A stretch of 64,000 nt of DNA, taken from contig NZ_CP118574.1 of the NCBI RefSeq assembly GCF_028898845.1, forward strand, positions 8,109,001-8,173,000, given 5' to 3'. The stretch is from Streptomyces sp. WZ-12 (GTDB taxonomy: Bacteria; Actinomycetota; Actinomycetes; Streptomycetales; Streptomycetaceae). The position numbers and the translations under genes were made by a program. Shown here piece after piece: positions 35,012-43,876 of this stretch (position 1 is its first letter; every line of letters starts with the position of its first letter). The notes beneath the pieces are model-generated. The model was not told where the DNA came from. It saw only the letters and a list, made by a program, of their open reading frames with translations, and did no database searches.

Positions 35012-35839
35012 ATGAGGCGAACCACATGGCGCCGTCGTATTGCAGCGGTGCTCGCATGTCCGTTGTCCCTTCTCCTGGCCGGGGCCGCCACATCCGCCTC
35101 CGCCGACAGCAAGCCGCCTGTTGAGACCCGCCAAGGTGGATACGCGGCCCTGGGCGATTCGTTTGCTTCGGGCGTTGGTGCTGGTGCGTCCAGCGGTAAA
35201 TGCCGCCGCGCCGCTCACGCGTACCCCGCGTTGTGGGCCGCCGCCCACCGCGGTGAACCGTTCGACTTCGCCGCTTGTTCGGGCGCGAGGGCCCACGACG
35301 TCATCACCTCCCAACTCTCCGGCCTCAGCTCTCGCACGGCACTGGTGAGCCTCACGGTCGGCGGGAACGACATCGGCTTCGCCGACGTGATGAAGACCTG
35401 CGTGACGAGGGGTGAGAACGCCTGCCTGGCGACCGTCGCCCGCGCCGAACGGACCATGGACCACGTGCTGCCGGGTACGTATGACGGGCTCCTGCAGAGC
35501 GTCACGAAGGCCGCACCCCATGCCCGTGTGGTCGTGCTCGGCTATCCACACCTGTATGCCGACCGGGCCTGCGCCGCCGGGATGGTGACACGGAGGAGCC
35601 AGACAGCGCTCAACGCGGCGGCCGACCACCTCGATCGCGTCATCGCTGGCCGCGCGCGGGCGCACAAGGGCGCCGTCTTCGCCGACGTTCGGCCGGCATT
35701 TGCCGGACACGGGGTCTGCTCCGCCGACTCCTGGATCAATCCCCCGTCACTGCTCACCGCCGACGTGTCGTACCACCCCACCGCGCAAGGCCAGCGCAAG
35801 GGCTACCTTCCCGCCCTGGGAGCGGCATCAAGGCCCTGA
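35012..35839 (+). CDS. Secreted SGNH/GDSL hydrolase
   Basis: 275 residues with a Sec signal (RRRIAAVLACPLSLLLAGAATSASA). Block I is YAALGDSFASGVGAG, block III is LTVGGNDIGFADV, and block V is SYHPTAQGQRKGY, giving Ser, Asn/Gly and His of the SGNH catalytic set. Six cysteines match the three disulfides of streptomycete SGNH lipases. It likely hydrolyses esters or lipids outside the cell. Confidence 0.9.
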   Translation: MRRTTWRRRIAAVLACPLSLLLAGAATSASADSKPPVETRQGGYAALGDSFASGVGAGASSGKCRRAAHAYPALWAAAHRGEPFDFAACSGARAHDVITSQLSGLSSRTALVSLTVGGNDIGFADVMKTCVTRGENACLATVARAERTMDHVLPGTYDGLLQSVTKAAPHARVVVLGYPHLYADRACAAGMVTRRSQTALNAAADHLDRVIAGRARAHKGAVFADVRPAFAGHGVCSADSWINPPSLLTADVSYHPTAQGQRKGYLPALGAASRP

Positions 35840-35942
35840 CCTCGTCGCGTTACCTTGCTGCCTTGCCGCCCTGCCGTCGCTCCGATCGGCCAGAAGCGGC
35901 CTGCCAAGATCACCGCGTGCGACGACGCCGTAGGCTCACCAG

Positions 35943-36419
35943 GTGGCAACGAATGAGGTAAGCGGCGGAAGCATCAACAACGCTGTCCAGATCGGGACCC
36001 TTCGAGGGCAGCTCACCGTTGGTGAGGTGCAGCTCCATGGCGATGTGTTTCGGAACTTCCTCCGTGGGGCTCAGGCGGTTCGCCAGTGCCTTCATGAGTG
36101 GTGGGCGCAGATTGAGCAGGAGTGGACGCCTGACCGTGCCGCCGAGGCGCGGGAGATCGCGGGCGAGGCGCATCGACTCTTGGATGTGTTGGGGGACTTG
36201 GCGCTGCAGCAGGACCTGGAGGCTCCGCAAGAGGTCGTGAATGCGTCGATCAATGTGGAGAGCGCTCTGCGGAAAGCCGTTGGGGACCTTGAGGTTCTGT
36301 GCGGTGCGGGTGGGGCGTGGAGTGTGGGGAAGCCGCTGGCGTATCCCGATGCGCTCTTCCTGGATGACGTTCTCTGTGACTATGCGGGAACGGTGCGCAT
36401 GCACAGGGGACTCGCTTGA
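35943..36419 (+). CDS. Hypothetical protein with effector-associated-like N-terminal motif
   Basis: 158 residues from GTG 35943. The opening (ATNEVSGGSINNAVQIGTLRGQLTVG) resembles the short beta-repeat (isGG..fgg.vvQa..i) found on actinobacterial NLR-like and effector-associated proteins, where it mediates assembly. The rest is alpha-helical (DVFRNFLRGAQAVRQCLHEWWAQIEQEW, AREIAGEAHRLLDVLGDLAL). No catalytic motif. Codon choice is less GC-biased than its neighbours, suggesting transfer. Function unknown. Confidence 0.55.
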   Translation: MATNEVSGGSINNAVQIGTLRGQLTVGEVQLHGDVFRNFLRGAQAVRQCLHEWWAQIEQEWTPDRAAEAREIAGEAHRLLDVLGDLALQQDLEAPQEVVNASINVESALRKAVGDLEVLCGAGGAWSVGKPLAYPDALFLDDVLCDYAGTVRMHRGLA

Positions 36420-36559
36420 TGGTGAGAGTTGACTGCCTGGCGGTCGAGCCGGTCGAGCCACTCATTGAGTGGCGTGGAGGTTGGTCGACGCCGTAAGGGG
36501 AGTGGAACGCGTAGGAGCCCTTGGGGAGGGGCGTTCCGTCGAAGCCCCGCAACGCTCGT

Positions 36560-38284
36560 TCACAGATCAGGGTGCTTCGTTGCCACGTGGTAGTAGCCCG
36601 AGTGGAAAACCAAGGGGGTGCCGCCGTCGGCCTCGTACTGCTCGACCTCGCCGAGGAAGATGAGGTGGTCGCCGGCGTCGAGGCGTTGGACGGTGCGGCA
36701 TTGGAAGCGGGCGACCGCGCCGTCCAGGAGCGGGGTGCCGGCGATGCCAGGGGTGGTGGGGATGCCGCGGAACTTGTCGTCGGCCGGGGTGGCGAACTGG
36801 CGGGAGAGGTGGTGCTGGTCGGCGGCCAGTACGTGGACGGCGAAGTGCGAGGCGTCGGTGAAGTCCGGGAGGCTGGGGCTGTTCTTGCCGGGGCACCAGA
36901 GGACGAGGGGTGGGTCCAAGGAGACGGAGGTGAAGGAGTTCGCGGTCATGCCGACGTTGCGGCCGTCGGGGGCGCGGGCCGTCACCACGGTCACGCCGGT
37001 GGCGTACTGGCCCAGTGCGCGGCGCAGTTCGCGGCCGTCGAAGCGGGCGGCGTGCTGGGTGCGCTTCTCGGCGAGGAAGCGGTGTGCCTCGGCCTCCTCG
37101 AACCACCAGCGGTAGAGGGTGCGCGGGTCGTCGAATCCGGTGGCGAGGGCGCTTGCGACCGAGGGGATCTCGGCCGCGGCCGTCAGCAGTGCGCGGTGGT
37201 GCGGACTCAGCTCGGAGAGCAGGGAGTTGGTCCAGCCGACGGCCCATTGGGCCCAGCCGCGCCAGAAGTTGTCGAAGGTGCGCTGCATCCACTGCGGGGT
37301 GAACTCGGCGGCGCCGTGGCGGAGGACGCTGTCGAGGTAGTGGGTCGCTGCCTGGGCCGCGTTGTTCGATCCCTGGCCGGTGATCGGGTCGTTGAGGACG
37401 ACGGCGTCGGCCATGCCGAGGACGCGCCGGCCGGAGGCCAGGCGGGCGACGGGATGCCGGACGGTCGGAGTGAGCCGGCCGCGCAACACACCGCCAGGGT
37501 CGGTGAGTTGGGCGTCCCGGTAACGCTCGTACGCGTCGGGGAAGAACCGGTGGAGGATTTCCAGGGAGCGGGTGAGGTGCTCTTGGGGCGTGCGGATGTC
37601 GTCCCAGCAGTCCATCGGGCCGCCGGGGACGCACTCGAAGACCATGATGTCGCAGGGGCCGGTGGTGGTGAGGGCGGGGAAGGAGAAGTATTCGCCGACG
37701 CCGGGGATCAGACGGTAGTGGACGGCGGATTCCGCCTCCCGCGGCGCGGTTCCCCTGACGTACGTCAGAGCCAGTGCGCGGCGCGGTCGGTCGTACGGCG
37801 AGAGTTCGGGGTTGCGCGGGAAGAGTCGGCTCAGCTCGCCCTTGCCCGTGGAGACCACGACGAGATCGTGCGTACGGGCGTACCACTCCAGGTCGTCGAC
37901 GCCCGCCTCGTGCAGCACGACCTCGCCGCGGCCGCCGTCCGCGAACTGCTCGATCCAGGCAGCACACTTGACCCGTTGGTCGACGGAGTGGGCGGGCCCC
38001 TCCAGCGGTGCCTGCCAGGAGATGCCGGGGGTTCCGTGCGGGCCGATGAGGGAGAGCGCGATGCCTGAGATGTTCGGGGCCTGGTCCTCCCAGTGGTGCA
38101 GGCCGAGTGCGCGCTCGCTCTGCAGCGCGGTGTCGAACATGCACTGACTGGACATGACCGGGCCGCGCCGGATCGCGTCGGGGTCGCGGTCGGTGACCAG
38201 GGTGACGTCGTAGCCGTGTGCCTGGAGCCCCAGGGCGAGTTGGGCCCCCGCCTGCCCGGCCCCGACCACCGCGATCCTTCTCAT
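36560..38284 (-). CDS. StyA2B-type fused flavoprotein monooxygenase and flavin reductase
   Basis: 574 residues. Residues 1-~415 are a styrene/indole monooxygenase StyA domain: GAGQAG FAD loop (8-13), VMSSQCMFDTAL, and LNDPITGQGSNNAAQ near the flavin. From ~420 (RRALGQYATGVTVVTARAPDGR...) a flavin reductase of the DIM6/NtaB type follows (MTANSFTSVSLDPPLVLWCPG, FHSGYYHVATKHP). Such fusions (StyA2B of Rhodococcus opacus) make reduced FAD and pass it to a separate StyA1. The StyA1-like gene lies 70 bp upstream on the same strand, consistent with that partnership; substrates are usually styrene or indole. Confidence 0.9.
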   Translation of the reverse strand: MRRIAVVGAGQAGAQLALGLQAHGYDVTLVTDRDPDAIRRGPVMSSQCMFDTALQSERALGLHHWEDQAPNISGIALSLIGPHGTPGISWQAPLEGPAHSVDQRVKCAAWIEQFADGGRGEVVLHEAGVDDLEWYARTHDLVVVSTGKGELSRLFPRNPELSPYDRPRRALALTYVRGTAPREAESAVHYRLIPGVGEYFSFPALTTTGPCDIMVFECVPGGPMDCWDDIRTPQEHLTRSLEILHRFFPDAYERYRDAQLTDPGGVLRGRLTPTVRHPVARLASGRRVLGMADAVVLNDPITGQGSNNAAQAATHYLDSVLRHGAAEFTPQWMQRTFDNFWRGWAQWAVGWTNSLLSELSPHHRALLTAAAEIPSVASALATGFDDPRTLYRWWFEEAEAHRFLAEKRTQHAARFDGRELRRALGQYATGVTVVTARAPDGRNVGMTANSFTSVSLDPPLVLWCPGKNSPSLPDFTDASHFAVHVLAADQHHLSRQFATPADDKFRGIPTTPGIAGTPLLDGAVARFQCRTVQRLDAGDHLIFLGEVEQYEADGGTPLVFHSGYYHVATKHPDL

Positions 38285-38353
38285 GCCCCGCCGACCCGCT
38301 CTCGTTCCGTCTCTGGCTACGGCCCTCGGTACTTACGTACGTATCATCGCCGC

Positions 38354-39574
38354 TCAGGCAGTGACTTTGGCCAGGTAGTTCTTCGCGGCGGCCGGGTCCA
38401 TGAACCAGTGGAAGAAGTCGCGGGGGTCGTCGAAGCCGTTCACGAAGCGTGCGGCGATGCGGGAGTTGGCGCTCGCTGCGGCGAAGAGCTCCAGAACGTG
38501 CTGCGGCGGGGCGCCGAGCATCGCGTTGGTCCAGGCCGTGGCGGACTGCGCGTTGTCCCAGAAGCGACCGAAGGCCAGCTCCATGAACGCGGCGTCGTAG
38601 GGGCGCTCGCCGTGGTCCAGGATGGTGGCCAGGTACGAGGCCGCGCACTTCGAGGCGTTGTTGGAACCCTGGCCGGTGATCGGGTCGTTGAGGACGACGA
38701 CGTCGGCGAGGCCGAGCACCCGCGCGCCGGAGGGCAGCGTGGCGACGGGCTTGCGGACGGTCGGCGCGAAGCGGCCCGCGAGGGTGCCGTTCCAGTCGGT
38801 GAGCGCGACATCGGTGCAGCGCTCGGCCTCCCACGGGACGTACGCCCGCAGCAGTTCCTGGAACTTCGCCAACTGCGCGTCGGGGGCGAGCCCGTCGAAG
38901 CCGTCGAGCGGGCCACCGGGAACGCCCTCGAAGAACATGATGTCGCAGGGGCCGCTGGTGGTGAGGCTGGGCATGGTGAAGTACTCGCCCAGGCCGGGGA
39001 TGACGTTGAAGCTGACGCCGGGGCGGTCGGGCAGCGGCGCCATGCCGGTGACGTACGCCAGGGCCAGCGCGCGCTGCGGAGCGTCGTACGGGGAGCGCTC
39101 GGCGTCCCGCTCGAAGAGCCCGGCGATCTCGCCCTTGCCGGCCGCGACGATCATCAGGTCGGACTCGGCGGCGTAGCGCTCCAGGTCCGCGAGGCCGGCC
39201 TCGTGGATCTCCAGGCGGCCACCGCGGCGCGCGAACTCGCCCATCCAGAGCGGCATCTTGACGCGCTGGTCGATGGAGTGGGCGGTGGCGTCAAGGCGGG
39301 CGGCGAAGGAGAGCGCCCGGCCGCCCTGGCCGTTGGCGATGCTCACGCCGAGCCCGGCGATCGACGGGCAGGCGTCGCCCCAGAAGTCGAGGCCGAGGTT
39401 GCGCTCGTGGGCCAGCGCGGTGCCGAACATGGCCTGGCTGGACATCACCCGGCCCTCGCGGATCTGGTCGCCGGTGCGGTTGGAGACGATGGTGACGTCG
39501 TAACCGTGGTCGATCAGGCCGATACCGAGCTGGAGGCCGGCCTGGCCGGCTCCGACGATGGTGATCTTGCGCAT
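38354..39574 (-). CDS. StyA1-type flavin-dependent monooxygenase
   Basis: 406 residues. GAGQAGLQLGIGLIDHGYDV is the FAD loop, VMSSQAMFGTALAHERNL and VVLNDPITGQGSNNASK match StyA. It lacks the reductase part and is therefore the oxygenase that uses FADH2 supplied by StyA2B. Product would be an epoxide of styrene-like alkenes, or indole oxide leading to indigo. The gene is the first in the pair and is divergent from an AraC regulator across 550 bp. Confidence 0.9.
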   Translation of the reverse strand: MRKITIVGAGQAGLQLGIGLIDHGYDVTIVSNRTGDQIREGRVMSSQAMFGTALAHERNLGLDFWGDACPSIAGLGVSIANGQGGRALSFAARLDATAHSIDQRVKMPLWMGEFARRGGRLEIHEAGLADLERYAAESDLMIVAAGKGEIAGLFERDAERSPYDAPQRALALAYVTGMAPLPDRPGVSFNVIPGLGEYFTMPSLTTSGPCDIMFFEGVPGGPLDGFDGLAPDAQLAKFQELLRAYVPWEAERCTDVALTDWNGTLAGRFAPTVRKPVATLPSGARVLGLADVVVLNDPITGQGSNNASKCAASYLATILDHGERPYDAAFMELAFGRFWDNAQSATAWTNAMLGAPPQHVLELFAAASANSRIAARFVNGFDDPRDFFHWFMDPAAAKNYLAKVTA

Positions 39575-39715
39575 GAGGGGATCTCCGGAGGGTCGGGGTG
39601 TGCGGTCTTGGGAGGCGTCGTGCGGTGCTGTGCGGGGCGTGCGCTGGTTCCGGCGTTCGCGTCGGCGACGTTGTGTTGGGGTGGCGCCAACGGATGGGGC
39701 GGTCTGGGGAGGAAT

Positions 39716-39753
39716 GCGGCTGCCCGCCGGAGGGGGGACCGGCGGGCAGCCGC
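39716..39753 (-). terminator. Strong GC hairpin upstream of StyA1
   Basis: A perfect 15-bp stem (39716-39730 with 39739-39753) around an AGGGGGGA loop. It lies between the small ORF and the StyA1 gene on the same strand, so it could end or attenuate transcription entering styA1. Confidence 0.65.
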
Positions 39754-39767
39754 GGGGAGCTGGGTGA

Positions 39768-39793
39768 CCTAGGACCGGGGGATTGGTCCTAGG
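39768..39793 (-). terminator. Hairpin directly after the small ORF
   Basis: CCTAGGACC (39768-39776) and GGTCCTAGG (39785-39793) form a perfect 9-bp stem, 12 bp beyond the stop of the small ORF at 39806. Confidence 0.6.
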
Positions 39794-39805
39794 GCACCCG
39801 GCTGG

Positions 39806-39994
39806 CTAAAGGGGACCGGCCGACTCTGCGAACTGGGGCAGCGGTTGCGCGGGTGCCGCGGGGTGCAAAGGCGCGCCCTCGTCGACTCTCGCCGGCCCGG
39901 TGGCGGGTGGCGGGCGCAGCGCCTCGCGTGCGTGCTGTCTGCTGGACGTGACTCCGCCCGTGACGAGCGCAGCCCGGCCCGGCACTCCGTGCAT
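39806..39994 (-). CDS. Small ORF upstream of StyA1
   Basis: 62 residues from ATG 39994, with AGGGAAG about eight bases before it. Composition is Ala/Pro/Arg-rich, third-position GC is high, and the peptide has no membrane segment or known motif. Two hairpins follow its stop, making it look like an independent short transcript or a leader peptide in the leader of the StyA genes. It could also be an artefact of GC-rich sequence. Confidence 0.4.
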   Translation of the reverse strand: MHGVPGRAALVTGGVTSSRQHAREALRPPPATGPARVDEGAPLHPAAPAQPLPQFAESAGPL

Positions 39995-40124
39995 TGTTGC
40001 TTCCCTGGTTTCTTCTCGGGCCCGCGGCGGTCGGTGATCAACCTTGGTATGGAAAGATCACCCTCGCTATCCGCATCGCGCGGGTTGCTGTCCCGATTGC
40101 GCATCTCGGCGGTGGAGGTTCCAG

Positions 40125-41111
40125 ATGCCCGCTGAAGAGCCGCCCCTCGCAAACCATCAGCGATTCCACACAACGGACATTTGGGAAGCGCGGGCCGAGG
40201 TCGGCCGCGCCTTCTGCCCGCACGAACTGCGCATCACGCAACGCTCGGCGACGCTCGACGCCCGGCTACACGGCGCACCCTTCGACCAGACAGGTCTGTA
40301 CTACCTCGACTACGGAACGGAAGTCCGGATAACGCCGGGCGACCTGGAGAGCTTCTTCCTCGTCCAGATCCCGCTCGCCGGTTACGCCGAGATCACCTGC
40401 GGCCGGGAGCAGATCATTTCCTCTCCCGAACTCGCCTCCGTCCCCTCTCCGACCGGAAAGCTGGACATGCACTGGGGCGCCGGCAATCCGCAACTGATCG
40501 TGTGGTTCGACCGGTCGTCCCTGGAATCGCACCTGGGCAGCCTGCTCGGCCGCACCGTGCGCCGCCCGATCCTCTTCTCGCTCGGCATGAACCTCACCAC
40601 CCCGGGCGCCCGCTCCTGGCTCAACATCGTCGACCTCATGCGCCGAGAGGCGGAGGGGCCCGAGGGCCTGACCATGACGAACCAGCCCATCGTCACAAAA
40701 CAGCTCGAATCCCTGCTCATGACCCAGTTGTTGATGGCCCAGCCCAACAACTACACGCCGGCACTGCTCGGCGAGCAGCCACGCGTCGCGCCACCCACGG
40801 TCCGCCGCGCCATGGAGATCATCGAGGGCCACGCCGCCGAGCCGCTCACCGTCACGGAGATCGCGGACTGCGTCGGCGTCGGCGTGCGGGCCCTCCAGGA
40901 GGGCTTCCGTCGCCACCTCGACACGACCCCGCTCGCCTACCTCCGCGAGGTCCGCCTCGACCGCATACGCAAGGAACTCCTGGCCTCCGACCCAGGCACC
41001 ACAACGGTCACCACCATCGCCTCCCGCTGGGGCTTCCTCCACCCGGGCCGCTTCTCCGTCGCATATCGCGAACGGTTCGGGGAGACACCGTCGAAGACTT
41101 TGTGGGGGTAG
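40125..41111 (+). CDS. AraC-family regulator of the StyA locus
   Basis: 328 residues from ATG 40125 behind GGAGG. The N-terminal AraC-binding-like domain (LYYLDYGTEVRITPGDLESFFLVQIPLAGYAEITCG) is followed by two helix-turn-helices (AMEIIEGHAAEPLTVTEIADCVGVGVRALQEGFRRHLDTTPLAYLREVRLDRI and TTVTTIASRWGFLHPGRFSVAYRERFGETPS). Divergent from the StyA1 gene; by position it is the activator of the monooxygenases in response to an aromatic substrate (inference). Confidence 0.9.
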   Translation: MPAEEPPLANHQRFHTTDIWEARAEVGRAFCPHELRITQRSATLDARLHGAPFDQTGLYYLDYGTEVRITPGDLESFFLVQIPLAGYAEITCGREQIISSPELASVPSPTGKLDMHWGAGNPQLIVWFDRSSLESHLGSLLGRTVRRPILFSLGMNLTTPGARSWLNIVDLMRREAEGPEGLTMTNQPIVTKQLESLLMTQLLMAQPNNYTPALLGEQPRVAPPTVRRAMEIIEGHAAEPLTVTEIADCVGVGVRALQEGFRRHLDTTPLAYLREVRLDRIRKELLASDPGTTTVTTIASRWGFLHPGRFSVAYRERFGETPSKTLWG

Positions 41112-41462
41112 GGGTGTGGGGCATGGGTGGGGGCGGAGGACCGGCGGAGGCTCGTCTGGGCGAGGGGATGACAGCGGGACCGCAGTGCGCATCGCGGGGC
41201 CGGATCGTCCTCGTTGGGCCCGATACCGCGATGGCGTCGGCAGGCAGACGGCCAACTAGACGGCCAACTGGTCAGGGTGTGGTTGTGGCGGAGTTCTCCC
41301 TGACCTGCGCCGGCCCGCGGAATTCCGCACGCACACCCACGCTTCGTCACGGCGCCTGGGCGCAGGAGCGGAGAACGCCGATGTCCCCCGCGACATCCAT
41401 GTCGCGAGGGATCGGCGGATGACAGGGCCGGGCGGCGCGGCACGGTCCGGCCACACGGGACT
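41112..41462. other. Intergenic region between convergent genes
   Basis: Between the AraC regulator and the glycosyltransferase tails. No coding frame or clear terminator was found. Confidence 0.4.
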
Positions 41463-42632
41463 TCAGCCCTGAAGCCCTGACCGGACGTCCCGTTGGGCCA
41501 CGAGGTCGAGTGCCGGCAGTCGGGACAACTCGGCGCGCGCGGCACGCATCACGGCGCCGTACCGCGGAGCACCGAGCACGGCCGTGATGGCGTCGGCGAT
41601 CTCGCCGCGGGGCGCCGTGAGGTCCAGTGCGCGCCCGAGGCCGCGGCGGACGAACGCGGCGGCGTTGGCGGGTTGGTCGGCGAGAACTCCCATGACCAGG
41701 ACGGGCGTTGCGCCCTGCACCGCGTCGAGCAGGGATGCCCGGCCGCCGTGTGTGACGAACAGGTCCGCGTGGCGCAGCAGCGCGGGCTGCGGGACGCGCT
41801 CGACGACCTTGATGCGGGGGTCGGGGCTCCGCAGGTGCGCCGCGTGAGCGCCGGCGGACACGATCGCATCGCAGTCGATCGCGGAGAGCGCGGCCATGAT
41901 CTCCCGGTAGGCGCTGCTCACGACGGTGTGGAGATCGGCCATCGCGGTGGTCAGGGTGCCGAGGCTCACGTAGACGAGCGGACGGGAGGAGGCGGAGCGG
42001 TCCGGCGGCTCGGGCAGGGTGGTCCGGAACGCCGCCACGGTCCGTCGGACCGCCTGTGCCGAGGGTGGGGGAACCGGGTAGAACCACGGGACCGGAGCGG
42101 GGGTGACCATCGGCGGCAGCACGGGCGGATCCTGGTCGTACTGCTTGTAGAGGGGGAGCAGCGCGGGTGCGACGTCGGTTTCCCAGAGGTCCAGGAGCAC
42201 CGGCCCGAGGCCGTTGTCCGCTGCGAGCAGGGGCAGCCCCAAGACCGTGGCCGCGAGGTGTGCGCCGAGATCGCTGCACTCGGCGATCACCAGGTCCGGG
42301 CGTGTCCGTGTCCACGCGGCGAGCAGGTCACGGGCCTTCGCCTCGGCCTGTTCCGGCCAGAGGTGACCGAAGGCGTACCGGTTGAAGGGCGCGTTTCCCC
42401 TGTCCTTCCAGATCTCGCTCGCCGTCTGCTGAACGAGGGGATCGCAGGTCCAGTTCGTTCCGGCGCCGTGGAACTCCACCCCGCGCCGCAGGGCTTCGCG
42501 GTGGAACATGGGGGGAGCGTGGAGCGAGACGCGGTGCCCCTGCTCGACGGCCGGGCAGATGACGTAATCCAGCGCGGACACGTGCGAAGGTATCGGCTCG
42601 GCGGTGATCGCTATCCGTAAGGTCACGGACAC
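41463..42632 (-). CDS. GT1-family (macrolide/UGT-like) glycosyltransferase
   Basis: 389 residues from GTG 42632 with GGAG near it. It has the GT-B fold of MGT-type enzymes: N-terminal acceptor domain (SHVSALDYVICPAVEQGHRV, ECSDLGAHLAATVLGLPLLAADN) and C-terminal donor domain with VYVSLGTLTTA and RHADLFVTHGGRASLLDAVQGATPVLVMG, the UDP/dTDP-sugar loop. These enzymes transfer sugars to natural products or to phenolic and indolic compounds. Nearness to the StyA locus raises the possibility of glycosylating oxidised aromatics, which is inference only. Confidence 0.88.
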   Translation of the reverse strand: MSVTLRIAITAEPIPSHVSALDYVICPAVEQGHRVSLHAPPMFHREALRRGVEFHGAGTNWTCDPLVQQTASEIWKDRGNAPFNRYAFGHLWPEQAEAKARDLLAAWTRTRPDLVIAECSDLGAHLAATVLGLPLLAADNGLGPVLLDLWETDVAPALLPLYKQYDQDPPVLPPMVTPAPVPWFYPVPPPSAQAVRRTVAAFRTTLPEPPDRSASSRPLVYVSLGTLTTAMADLHTVVSSAYREIMAALSAIDCDAIVSAGAHAAHLRSPDPRIKVVERVPQPALLRHADLFVTHGGRASLLDAVQGATPVLVMGVLADQPANAAAFVRRGLGRALDLTAPRGEIADAITAVLGAPRYGAVMRAARAELSRLPALDLVAQRDVRSGLQG

Positions 42633-42912
42633 TCCATGGTTCTCGTCGAGGCGGGACTCGGCGATCTCATCACGTCGCCACCGACTACGGTCAGCGGGGC
42701 GGTGGTTGTGGTGACAACGGGGACATGTGCCTCCTGATCCCGCACGAAGACCCGGAGCGGTGGGCCGCGCTCAGTTCCGTCCACGGCGTCTACGGCGGCA
42801 GCGTGACCACGGGCCTCAGGTGCTTGCGCGCCCCCGTTGGGCGGGCCAGAGTGACAGGGGCTTAGGTGAGTCCGATTTTTCCAGTCCACCCGTATTCATG
42901 GAGGAGTCCCGC

Positions 42913-43800
42913 GTGACGGAGTTCGAGCAGTGGGACATCGTTTCCGGGGTGGGCTTGACCGCGCTTGGGGTGGCTGCGGGGCGGGCGTTGGAGAGCGAGC
43001 GGGACGATCGGTTGGTGAGCGATCCGTATGCCGGGGAGTTTGTGGCGGCGGCGGAGGAGGCGCCGGTGCCGGTGCCTCGGCGGATCGGTGAGCTGGCGCA
43101 ACTGTCCGAGAGCGCGCGTGAGATGTGGGTCTCATTGGCGGCGTACATGGGTGTGCGGTCGCGGTTCTTCGATCGGTTTCTGATGGGGGCGGTGGCTGGG
43201 GGGATCAGGCAGGTGGTGGTGCCGGCCGCGGGGTTGGACGCGCGGGCGTTTCGGTTGGACTGGCCGGCGGGTGTGGAGTTGTTCGAGATCGATCAGGTGC
43301 GGGTGTTGGAGTTCAAGGAGGGGGTGTTGGGTCGGCTCGGGGCGCGTCCTCGGTGTGGTCGGCATGTTGTTCCGGTTGATCTGCGGGGGGACTGGCCGGT
43401 GGCGTTGCGGGGTGCTGGGTTCGATCCGGGGCGGGCGAGCGTGTGGTTGGCGGAGGGGTTGTTGCCGTTCTTGCCCGGGAAGGCGGAGCGGCTGTTCTTT
43501 GAGCGGATCAGTGCGTTGTCCGCGCCTGGTAGTCGGTTGGCTGCGGAGCACTTGGCGGCGAGTGTGCGACCGGTTGTGGAGGATCCGGAGTTTCGCGTGG
43601 TGACGCGGCAACTCGGGGTTGATATTGCGGAGTTGTGGCACTTCGAGGGTAAGGAGGACCCCGATCGGCAGCTTGCCGCCGCCGGGTGGGAGGTGCGGGC
43701 CGTGCCGGTGCCCGAGGTCGCCGCGGTGTATGGGCGGGAGCTCCCCGGCGTGATGGGGCGCGCCGTGGTGCACGCCCGCTTCCTCACCGCCGAGCGGTAG
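42913..43800 (+). CDS. Leucine carboxyl methyltransferase-like SAM-dependent methyltransferase
   Basis: 295 residues from GTG 42913 behind GGAGGAG; an ATG at 42898 is the alternative. The LCM-family SAM site appears as VVVPAAGLDARAFRLDWPAGVELFEID, and AEGLLPFLPGKAERLFFERI follows. The N-terminus (SGVGLTALGVAAGRALESERDDRLVSDPYAGEFV) is typical of the actinobacterial O-methyltransferase subgroup. Substrate unknown. Codon choice in the middle (43130-43680) is richer in third-position G and T than the neighbours. Confidence 0.85.
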   Translation: MTEFEQWDIVSGVGLTALGVAAGRALESERDDRLVSDPYAGEFVAAAEEAPVPVPRRIGELAQLSESAREMWVSLAAYMGVRSRFFDRFLMGAVAGGIRQVVVPAAGLDARAFRLDWPAGVELFEIDQVRVLEFKEGVLGRLGARPRCGRHVVPVDLRGDWPVALRGAGFDPGRASVWLAEGLLPFLPGKAERLFFERISALSAPGSRLAAEHLAASVRPVVEDPEFRVVTRQLGVDIAELWHFEGKEDPDRQLAAAGWEVRAVPVPEVAAVYGRELPGVMGRAVVHARFLTAER

Positions 43801-43876
43801 CGATACCGATACCGGTTGCGGTAGTCGGGGTGAGGAAGCGGTTCGTGCGGTAGCGAATGTCAGCGGTCTCTGTTCG

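Noticed and set aside
36567..38834. 755-codon minus-strand frame over the StyA genes
   Set aside because: Arg/Pro/His-rich out-of-frame read of the StyA pair.
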